Shown one piece after another: positions 11,193 through 19,989 of a DNA stretch of 64,000 nucleotides (positions are counted from its first letter, which is position 1; each line of letters begins with the position of its first letter). Source of the stretch: Podaxis mareebaensis (taxonomy: Eukaryota > Basidiomycota > Agaricomycetes > Agaricales > Agaricaceae). Both the position numbers and the translations under genes were made by a program. Location of the stretch: assembly GCA_018524725.1 (NCBI GenBank), contig JAEUWP010000360.1, forward strand, positions 372,001 through 436,000, written 5' to 3'. The notes under the pieces are model-generated. The model was not told the origin of the DNA. It worked only from the letters and a program-made list of their open reading frames with translations, and ran no database searches.

Positions 11193-11998
11193 ATGCGATA
11201 CTCTGCCTTATCCGCTCTTGTTCTTTTTGCTGGTGCAGTCAACGCACACTTCCGGTTGCAATACCCTCCGCCTCGAGGTGAATTTGTTTCCGAAAATGAG
11301 CCCATGTTCTGCGGTAATGCAACTTTTGCATTGAATGGCGGCGATGTGGTTTTGACGGCTATATGATTTCTAGGTGGCTACACTGAAGTGACGACTAACC
11401 GATCCACCTTCCCTTTGTCTGACGGATTCTTCAGGATCAGACAAGGTCATGAGCACTGGTCGGGTTGGTCTTATTTCTACTATCGTATCGGTTACACCGG
11501 CTTATTTCTATCATTTCTATCAGGTGCGGTACTCGTTTCCACGGATGAGAATCCCAACAACTTTGGTGACTTCAACGGTACCAACGGCCAACAGTTCGCC
11601 CGTTACTGGGCCACTGCCGATGTTGCTGGCGAGCTTTGCATTCCCTTGGACCTTTCAAGGACCAATATTTCCGGCGTCGAGGATGGTGCAAATGTCACTA
11701 TCCAAATCATGATTTCTGGCGGCGATGGCAATCTTTACCAGGTAAGCCATTCCAATGTTTTTTGTCGTACGCACCAAATGTTGCTCACATCTATTGACGC
11801 TTTTAGTGCGCTGACCTCACTCTCTCGAGCAACTATACCATTCCTCAGGAGATCAGGGACACCTGCGTAAACAGTACTTTGGAGTCGAGCTCCTCCCCGG
11901 CACCCACTGGTTCTGGAGCCCTCGGCCTTACTCAGCAAATTTCCAGTTACACTGCCCTTCTCTTTGCTCTCGGTGGATCAGCTTTAGCCATGCTGTGA
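11193..11998 (+). CDS. BIM1/X325-type copper-acquisition protein (LPMO-like), copy 1
   Basis: Secreted, probably GPI-anchored copper-binding protein; 206 residues. Exons are 11193-11313, 11374-11463, 11524-11741 and 11807-11998. The signal peptide (MRYSALSALVLFAGAVNA) is cut before His, giving mature HFRLQYPPPRG, the N-terminal histidine expected for a copper histidine-brace. Family marks follow: MFCGGYTEVTTNRSTFPL, the HxxW-S block (GHEHWS) supplying a likely second His ligand, DENPNNFGDF, GELCIPLDL, and CADLTL with the conserved Cys-x-Asp. A Ser/Pro linker and hydrophobic tail (ALLFALGGSALAML) fit a GPI signal. In Cryptococcus, BIM1 helps CTR import copper under limitation. It lies directly downstream of a CTR gene. 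LPMO-like folds of this family are not known to cut polysaccharide. Confidence 0.9.
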
Positions 11999-12638
11999 AA
12001 ATCGTGGGCATGAATGGCGACCGTAAATAATCGTTAGACTTGACTATACCCGACTGTAGGTGGATACAAATTCATGGCGGAATCCTAAAAAAAGGACGGA
12101 TATACCCTGTTCCATGTTTCGTAGCAGGTCTCCTCCGGGATACCCCAGACGCCACAATCGTGCCATCCCAGCATTATTTTTGTATGTAATTATACGACTA
12201 CTTATCACGTTTGTGTATTACCAACTTATTGATTGATTTGTAACGACGAAACGGCTCACACGATTACTGAGTCTCAGTGGCTTCATTGTCCTGTCCTGAG
12301 GGTCTTTGCTTAGATTCTCTGATATGAGGCTTTTTTTCACACCACTTCTTTTCACATCGTTGGGGCTGCCTACAAGAAAGATGCTCCCCACCAAAGTCAT
12401 GAGCTCCGTAATGGTGTTAGTTCCCTCTTATGACCTCAGAGATCACCTCGCCACATGGTGAAAGTCTCTAACTATTCCTCAAACCTGGTCGAGTAGCGTG
12501 GTATCACCACTATGCGTTTGTTGTGATCGGAGCCCATCTCCGCGGTCCGCATAGAAACCTGGAGATAAAAATAGCCCCATCAACTTCCTTCGAAAACGTC
12601 CACCGCTTAGCGCTTAGCATGGAGACCCTCCGATGAAG

Positions 12639-12650
12639 AAAAAGTTTTTC
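12639..12650 (+). promoter_or_regulatory. A5GT5 box, second BIM1-like promoter
   Basis: AAAAAGTTTTTC, 86 bp before the ATG and 32 bp before TATAAAA. It is the third gene of the cluster with this box. Confidence 0.5.
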
Positions 12651-12682
12651 GCCTTTCAGGAGATGTAAGGTGAATATTGTAG

Positions 12683-12689
12683 TATAAAA
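12683..12689 (+). promoter_or_regulatory. TATA box of second BIM1-like gene
   Basis: TATAAAA, 47 bp upstream of the start codon at 12736 and downstream of the A5GT5 box. Confidence 0.5.
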
Positions 12690-12735
12690 TGCATGCGAAA
12701 TCCTGTTTCTGCAGAGACAAACGTTCCCGATCATC

Positions 12736-13563
12736 ATGAAGGCCATCCTCTCTGGACTCATTGTCTTAATCTCTACTTTCTTCGTGAACGCGCATTTCCA
12801 AATCAGCTTCCCCGCACCTCGCGGCCCCTTTGTGGAAGATGACGAGCCGAAGTTCTGTGGTTCGTGTTCCAGTGCATACTCCGAAGGCTGCTCACCCCCG
12901 ATAACGTACAACAGACGGGTTCACTGATGTTACCACCAATCGCACACAATTCCCCCTAAGCGGAGGTTTCGTTACTTTAGTCTCGGAGCACCCCACTTGG
13001 TCTGGTATGCATTAACTTTCGATGACGGAAATAACATTATTGCTGACTAGAAGCACACTCTAGCTGCCTTCTATTTGTCTACCGTCGAAAATCCGAACAA
13101 CTTCAACAACTTTTCCCAAGTAAATTCGTTCTTCCGGGTCTCGGGACAAGGATCATTCTGCATTCCATTGGACCTTGCGTCATCTAATGTTACTGGCCTT
13201 CGCGATGGACAGAATGTGACTGTTCAGGTGGGTCCCCTGTTATCAAATTATCTTACCAATCGTCCTCACTAATACTGAACGAAACAGATGCTATTCGACG
13301 GAGGAGATGGCAATTTGTTCCAGGTATATGGACCCCTTGATTCCGAGTTTTCCGCTTACTCACTCGAAATGATATAGTGTGCCGATTTGACTCTCACGAA
13401 CAGTAGTAATAGTGTTAGCTCCGTTGAGTGCAAGAATTCGACCGGGTCAGGTTCTGGCGGGTCCGGCGGGTCTACCGGGTCTACCTTGGGTACGGTCGCG
13501 TCCTTTGACATGAAACTGCTTGGATTACTGGGGGCAGCCTCGTTAATTCCTCTCGTAGTATAA
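12736..13563 (+). CDS. BIM1/X325-type copper-acquisition protein (LPMO-like), copy 2
   Basis: Tandem paralogue of the gene at 11193; 199 residues. Exons are 12736-12859, 12915-13004, 13064-13227, 13288-13323 and 13378-13563. The signal peptide [19 protein letters not shown] precedes mature [11 protein letters not shown]. Shared blocks are [19 protein letters not shown] (second His), [16 protein letters not shown] and CADLTL. The C-terminal region is a Gly/Ser/Thr linker and a hydrophobic end ([15 protein letters not shown]), fitting a GPI anchor. Intron positions after FC(G/D), after W-S and before CADLTL match copy 1; an extra intron splits its third coding block, leaving a 36-nt exon. The role is inferred as extracellular copper capture or handover to the neighbouring CTR. 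It is clearly diverged from copy 1, so the duplication is not recent. Confidence 0.9.
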
Positions 13564-14591
13564 AGGTGTCCATGAAGTCGATTTCGATGCAACGAATTTG
13601 TAATGTCTAATGTTGTACCAGGAAATGTGCGAGAGTTTGAAGTGAACCTTACGCGGGGCTCACGACTCTAGGGCCAGGCGATCTTTGTGACAAACATACC
13701 CCAATCTCATTCCTATTCCGTGATGTCAGGGAATGGAAAGCCTCCCCACTCGATCCCGTTCCGTCATTCATTGCCGAAAGCTTCGTAACAACTCTTGTCG
13801 CTGTTTCCACGGCTCGTGCTCTCCCACACGTGGCTGAGCAGTTCATCAATACGGATCTCGGACATGACATGCTGGACTCTCCCCGAACTGAGCTTCGAAG
13901 TTGCTCCTCCGCGTCTCCCTCGATCTTGCCAAGAAGTGGTACAAAACTCTCAGCAGTCCTGGAAAAAGACTGCGGCGGGCAGCTGTCACGAACTTATGAT
14001 CGCAGTTTGTCGCATGAATTGGTTCAGAAAGCAAGACTGCGCTCCTAAAACAATGGAAATGCCGAGATCATTCGTCACTGACTCAGATAGGCCCACCGTA
14101 TCGGAGCGGCTACCTACTCGGTGCCTGCTAGGTTTCACACAATTCATTCAGCTAAATATAGATCATCTGGAGTTCGCACTTCTCCATCCACAAACCAGAA
14201 AGAGCGAAAGCTGCCTTTTTTCCTCAGGGCTATTCATACAACCGAATCCATGCTCCTTGCCATCAATATCTAAGCTGGTCATTTCAGGTCATTTCCCGCA
14301 GATCTTATCAAATCAAAGTGAGTAATAGGCTATGATAGGGTTTCGCTTGGTTTCGGATGCCGCAGCTCTGACGGCGTACGGCCACGCAGCCACACGACTG
14401 CGAATGCAATCCTTGACCCACGGGCGGCGTTTCAAAGTCAAGATGTTATATTTTCCCCCTTATATAGGTATATGCCACAGCAGGGCGTTGTCTCGGGAAA
14501 TTCACCCTTTCTTTTCCTATCCGTTCCACTTGCTGTCGGTCTTCGTCCGCTCAAGTTCTCGTGACACCTTTCAACCCATCGGCTTTGCCTC
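13564..14591. other. Intergenic region with an orphan open frame
   Basis: About 1 kb between copy 2 of the BIM1-like genes and the first small gene. A plus-strand frame without an ATG start is open from 13641 to the stop at 14046-14048 and reads smoothly (for example FRDVREWKASPLDPVPSF and HVAEQFINTDLGHDML). It could be a gene relic or an unrecognised exon. I cannot place it in a family, and the opposite strand is also fairly open here. Confidence 0.35.
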
Positions 14592-15164
14592 ATGTTCAAC
14601 TTTCGACGGAAAGAACAGCCTTGGGAAGTGGTGGATTGCAAGGCAGTGGAGCCTGTGCCGACTTATTATGACGATGAAGGTGCGTTGCGCTGGTTGAAAT
14701 GACTTTTACAAAGACGCTCACGACTCTTCTGTTCGTAGACCTAGACGTGCTTTCGATCAATGAAGTGGACACCCGTGGCACATATGTGTTCGATGTTCAC
14801 TCACACAACGGGCACCATGTCCACCAACTGCGGAGGGCAGTCACATTTGCGCAGCAACAATTGCTTCGAGAAGTCGAAAAGAAGGGGTTTAACGTCCTCC
14901 TCATAGAAGGGTACATCGCCTCTACCCCATTTTGATCCCGAGCGCGCTAACACGACTCCGCACTATTTACAGTTGGAGGCTTACGCTTTTGCGTAAAGGG
15001 AAACACATGCGACTAGAAGTGCAGTACAGTGGCCGTGGTAAGTGCGCCATGTCCTCCCGTGGGCTGTACTGATCGACGCTCACACAGCCGCGAGAACGGC
15101 CGGGAAATCGTATAAACACTGTCGACCACCACCTTTCATGGGGGTGCTGCATTCACCACATTAG
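14592..15164 (+). CDS. Small protein of unknown function (tandem family member A)
   Basis: 133 residues in four exons: 14592-14679, 14739-14910, 14973-15037 and 15088-15164. All junctions have GT...AG ends and keep frame. It starts MFNFRRKEQPWEVVDCKAVE. A His-rich segment (FDVHSHNGHHVHQLRRAV) and a helix with many Gln/Lys follow. A compact C-terminal block (GFNVLLIEGWRLTLLRKG, then RLEVQYSGRAARTAGK) leads to the stop. No signal peptide or TM segment is visible. The C-terminal block resembles that of the next gene (GGNVLLDERWHCTITKS ... ISYSATIA), so the two may be diverged tandem paralogues. Function is unknown. Confidence 0.7.
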
Positions 15165-15612
15165 GTCAATCATTTTATGTCCAGAGAGCTGGTTTATCAT
15201 TCGTTCTGTGCCGGCTGAGTTGCAATAAAAGAGCACTTGTATTAGTAAAATGTATTAGTATAAATTTATAATAATATGCTCATATTACGTCCACTCTAAT
15301 TGGAGCGTTTGTGAGGCGCCGCCGCGTGGATCAAACGAGGTGGTGTATAATGAGTCGGGTGCCTTGTTGGCCGGATGTTCGAAATACGGGGCAGTGTAAC
15401 TATTTAGTGTGGCGACGAAGCTTGTTTTTATCAGGCAGGTCCCTAGATCAGAATTTGATCAGCGCCCGTATTCAATTGTGATATCAATGACAGAAGCAAG
15501 CTCTTGCTTCGAGAGGAGCGTTCGTTAAACGCCAGAGAGCTCTTCAGAGCTTATAAAATCCTCCGTAGGCATAGGAGCTGTTCCCAACAACCTCCTCTCC
15601 TCCCCAAGACAG
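15165..15612 (+). promoter_or_regulatory. Promoter region of second small gene
   Basis: 448 bp. AT-rich in the left half (about 15220-15290). TATAAAA at 15552-15558 lies 54 bp before the ATG at 15613. There is no gene. Confidence 0.5.
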
Positions 15613-16200
15613 ATGGGCACTTTGCGACGACGCGTGAACGACGTAGCTCACCAATGGCTCGACAGTGCATCAATGCCCATTTACATGCACAAGCCACTTC
15701 TGCAATCCAGATCGGATCCAAATGCACCTCCCTCCTACTGGGAAAATGATCCGAATTTACACATCATCCGTTACGGGCCTCGCATACGTCGAGAGGACAT
15801 CTTCTATTGCAAAGGCGGGGTGAACGCGGCGAAGTTATTGCGGTTGTCACGCGATTCTTTGTTCGAGATGGCATACCAAAGCGGAGGAAATGTACTGTTG
15901 GACGAAAGGTAATGGCGACACTTGTGAGGGCTGGTCATGTGGCACCCAGTGTTCATGAGCATTGTCTATTCCAGGTGGCACTGCACGATAACAAAGTCTA
16001 TCGTTCGGTATCGGGAGAACTTCAGGGTCCAGGTGTGTCAATCCGCAGTTCCTAGACTTCTAGGCAGCATCTAATTTCACGTGCAGATATCGTACTCAGC
16101 CACTATCGCGGATGCCGTAGGGCAAGATCCTCAAAGAGTGGCTAGGGTCGAGGATGCGAGAGGAATTGGTGGTCTCATGACAGTGTTGGACAGGCGATAG
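15613..16200 (+). CDS. Small protein of unknown function (tandem family member B)
   Basis: 155 residues in three exons: 15613-15908, 15975-16032 and 16087-16200. It begins MGTLRRRVNDVAHQWLDSAS and continues through a Pro/Tyr/Trp-rich part (NAPPSYWENDPNLHIIRYG), a basic stretch (PRIRREDIFYCKGG) and a helix (LLRLSRDSLFEMAYQ). It ends with a beta-like block containing NVLLDERW and FRVQISYSATIADAVGQ. That final block aligns loosely with the end of the gene at 14592 (shared NVLL..E.W..T and Y-S). There is a TATA box 54 bp upstream. It is convergent with the sulfurtransferase gene 155 bp away. Function is unknown. Confidence 0.7.
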
Positions 16201-16355
16201 CGTTCAGATGGAGCTTTCCCAACACGCTCGATTCAGGAGTCCATGGGAAGGGAGGACAGTGATAAGTTTTCGGCATTTGCATTCCAACAATTCGTTTAGA
16301 TTCACCGCAATAGGCACCTGTAGGATATGGTATGAAAGTAGCTCAGTAGTATCAC

Positions 16356-17555
16356 CTAGTCTTTGATGATTTTACTCGACGGTCGCATAGCATAACCCGT
16401 CCATGACTGTAATGATATTTGTTAGTTTTCACATGATTAGAATGAATTGTCAAGCCGCGCACTTCGTCATAGAGCGCAACATTCTTGACGCCCAATAGTT
16501 TCAAACCCAGCCATAGGACCCCGGCAGTCATGCCACTGCCACAAGTTGTGATAACAGACTTCTTGCCGTCGATAATCAATTGTGCTTGTTCGTGACCAAC
16601 AGCCACTTCGAGTCCCTTCCTGAGAGCACCTTGAGGTAGGAAGGTGGTGTATTCCGAGCCGTCAACGTTGCTGATTTGTTTGCGGAGGAATGTGTTGAAT
16701 GGAAGGGAAAAGGAATTCGGAATATGGCCGGAAGAAAGACCTGAACGGGGTTCAGGGGCAGCACCCGTATACCTGAGGGTGTGAGAATCGCTGTGTGGGG
16801 AATGGCCACTAATAGAAGTGCATACCTTTCCTTCGATCGAGCGTCCAATACAAGTTCAGCGGCGGAGTCTTTCTTCGGGTCAAGTGATGAATTAGAAACC
16901 ATTTGTTCATAACCTGTTCACACATGAAAATCGCCCTTTTATGTGCACGCCTAGAACCAGCACTAACTTCTGATCACATGTGCGTCAATTGTAGGTTCAG
17001 CATATTTTGCGACACACGGCGTCTGCGGTTGCGTTGTTTCCAGCGGCAAGCCTTCATCAATCCAACGAGGAAGGCCACCATTGATAATACTCGACTTTTG
17101 ATGTCCAAATGCCCGGAACATGAACAAGGCTCGTGGCGATGAGAAGATCCCGTGGCTATCGTAGATGATTACGTGAGATGAGGGCTGAATACCAAATCTT
17201 CCTGGACAATGAACGCTAAACGACGACAGGAGGCGCTCCAAGATAATTTCTTACCGCATGCCTCGGCAAAAACGCGTGTTCCCGGCATCATATGCTTGAG
17301 ACCGAGTTCGTGAGGGCTTGCAACTTCATCCAGATCTAAAAATTGTGCACCGGGGAGTCTTTTGTTGAGGAATTCGGTTTTAGCATTGCGCGGGGAATTC
17401 GGCATGAACCAAGACGCGTCCAGAAGCGCAACTTGTTCCGATTTCGAGAGTTCTTGAACCTGTTTAGGAGACAGTAACAAGGGTGTTTCAATGCTTGATG
17501 TCGATAGCCACCTTCGAGAGGTTGTGAGCAATCTGGCTGAGGTTTGGCGAAGCAT
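16356..17555 (-). CDS. TUM1: 3-mercaptopyruvate/thiosulfate sulfurtransferase
   Basis: Tandem-rhodanese sulfurtransferase that moves sulfane sulfur from 3-mercaptopyruvate to acceptors; the yeast homologue Tum1 feeds tRNA thiolation. ATG 17555 opens a basic, Ser/Thr/Arg-rich leader (MLRQTSARLLTTSRRWLSTS), suggesting mitochondrial targeting. The first, inactive rhodanese domain has LLDASWFMPNSPRNAK, LPGAQFLDLDEVA and VIIYDSHGIFSSPRALFMF. The second has LVLDARSKERY and the catalytic loop CGSGMTAG, which matches the mercaptopyruvate type (CGSGVTA) rather than classical rhodanese (CRKGVTA). It ends SWTGYAMRPSSKIIKD at TAG 16356-16358. Several introns. It is divergent from V-ATPase subunit C, with only 141 bp between the start codons. 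Confidence 0.92.
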
Positions 17556-17696
17556 GGTATATGTAGGTGGAAGCAATTCAACAAACAAAGGGGCACACCG
17601 ATAGAGGAAACAAGGACCCCTCAGATCAAACAAGTACAAACCACGTTGCCTCATTCAGACTTGCACTGTCCGTAGCTGCATTCTCCTCAGTGACCA

Positions 17697-19300
17697 ATGC
17701 CGTCGGACCAGAGCACCTGGCTTATTTCAGTCCCACAGGATGGCAACTCTGAGGGTCTCTTGCAAGAGATTACCCCGAAATTGACCTCGCAAGCGAGGCT
17801 GCCATCCAAGAACATCGCCTCCCTCGGCATTCCGTCATTCAAGGTCGGGGTTCAGAGATCTTCCGCCTTTCGCAGCTCATCTGGTGTCTAGTAGACGGGA
17901 ACACTTGATTCGCTCATTAACCTCTCTGAGGATCTCCCCAAACAAGAAAGTTATTTTACGGGTGCTGTCGCGAAGACAGTTGATACTTTGCGAAACTTGC
18001 TTAACAATGATCCGTCGAAATTGTCACAACACATACTCGTGGACGAACGGAGCGTAGATGAATACCTATTCAATAATTGGAGGTGGAACGAAGGCCGCTA
18101 TAATGTGCAGAAGAGCCTGCGTGATTTGGTCGACACGCTCAACAAGGTAGCGTACCGCGAATGCCATACGTATAGTCGTTGTGGTGTTTACACCCAGAAA
18201 TAGGAAATCACCTCCATCGACAATACAATGAAAGCCAAGTTGAACAACTACAATCTTGTGAAAGGCTCGTTGACCCAGATGCAACGGAAGCAGATGTATG
18301 TTCCGCTTATCCAACACTCATCCCAGCTGATCTTTCGGACAGGGGTAATCTCTCCACGCGCGCACTGGCTGATATAGTATCAGCGGAAGACTTCATTCAA
18401 GATTCGGAATATCTAGAAACGCTGCTGGTGGCTGTTCCAAGGTGAGCACATCTAATCCAGCCCTGGCGATTGACTCAATCAATCACAAGGAACCTGGTCA
18501 AAGATTGGAACTCGAAATACGAACGACTAGCGCAGATGGTGGTTCCTAGAACCTCCAAGTACGAATCACCATACTACATCGTGTTTCCTATGACTGAGGC
18601 TCTATTCCAGGCTCATCAAATCCGATGACGAGTTCTCCCTCTTCAGCGTTGTGATCTTCAAACGCGTCCACGACGAATTCCTCCAGAAATGTCGGGACAA
18701 TAAGTGAACCACTTTCTCGCCAATCAATCTCCTCCCTCCCTCCATCTGATCTACGTCCCGCTTTCCAGATTCATCGTCCGGGACTTTGTCTACTCCGAAG
18801 ACGAAATCCAGAAACAAAGGGAGGAGCTCGAGACCGCGAATACGACGGAGAAAGAACTTTGGGTCTGTTATGATGCCACCACACCTCATGCATTGCATCA
18901 CTGATTTAACTATAGACAGAGCTCCTTCGCCTTTCGCGGACCAACTTTTCTGAAGCATTCCAAATCCTAGTGCACCTCAAAGTCGTCCGTCTGTTCGTCG
19001 AGAGTGTTCTGCGTTACGGTCTTCCGGCCAACTACACAGGTCTGATCATTAAGGTATATGCATCCATTTTGTGTCTTTGGGATTCGTCCGACTTGACCGC
19101 GATTCTAGCCTGATGCCAAATCAACAAAGAAGGTCTTCAGCGTTCTTCAAGCTCAATTCACCTATCTCCGTCCCCGCTCAAACCCAAGTCAGAACAAGAA
19201 GAAGCAAGGAGGCAACGATGAGTATGTGGGCGAATATTCAGCACTGATGGACCAAGAATTCTTCGATTTCGTGTTGTTCGAGATCCCCTGGATTGTGTAG
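17697..19300 (+). CDS. VMA5: V-type proton ATPase subunit C
   Basis: Peripheral V1 subunit that links the stator to the catalytic head and controls reversible assembly of the vacuolar proton pump. It starts [20 protein letters not shown], matching the family N-terminus (WLIS.P). Then come [78 protein letters not shown], and the well-conserved [18 protein letters not shown]. The C-terminus is [19 protein letters not shown] at TAG 19298-19300. About nine short introns; the first runs from the GT after PSFK to an AG just before ACGGGAACA. It shares a short divergent promoter with the sulfurtransferase. Confidence 0.95.
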
Positions 19301-19989
19301 TTGTGTACTTCATACTCCGCATATATATGTATGTAATGGCCAAATCACTCGTCTCATCAACGATCTGAGATAAGGAGAAAAATAGGTTTTATTAGTGATA
19401 ACTATACCAGAGAACCGGCTCACTAGAACTATTGTAGAGTCCAGAAGGAGGAAAGATAGTGTACACAATGAACGGGGGAGATGAGGTGCCGGGGTGATGA
19501 TCATGGGAACGCAGCATGAGGGGGGGGGGGAATATGTAGGTGTATATGTGATAAAAGTCAAAACAGGACGACAGGTGTATGAGACGCATACGATTTGTTG
19601 TGGAGCAATTGTGCGAGTGGGGTTAGGGTACAAGCAAAGGGACCAGAAGAACGGGAAACAGATCGAGTGCAACCCGGGGCGAAAGGTAAAAAGGACCTAG
19701 AGCAGAATTTCGAACGTGGAATAGGGGAGAAACAAAGAAACAAAGGAGTCAAATAAACGAGAATGACACAGAAGATAAAGGCCCATTGAATTTGAAAACG
19801 CTAGTAGAACATAGGCAATCCGTAAGGCAGTGAGCGAAGCAGGAAGTAAATAATTGAACACGACGTCCATATGGTGACCCGCGAGGCAAGCGCATGCAAC
19901 ATCAACACCAACGGCGACATCAACAGCAGCATAAGATCATAAGGGCGTACAATGGGCGATGATCGCGACGATAGTAATAGGGACCAGAT
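19301..19989. other. Convergent 3' region
   Basis: Between the V-ATPase subunit C stop and the KH-protein stop. It is purine-rich on the plus strand and includes a G run near 19520-19529. Frames open here lack domains. It is likely the two 3' UTRs. Confidence 0.5.

Larger units (their letters stand above)
11999..12735 (+). promoter_or_regulatory. Intergenic region between the two BIM1-like genes
   Basis: 737 bp with no gene. The right end carries the A5GT5 box (12639-12650) and a TATAAAA box at 12683-12689, 47 bp before the ATG of copy 2. The rest is the 3' UTR of copy 1 and low-information sequence. Confidence 0.6.
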
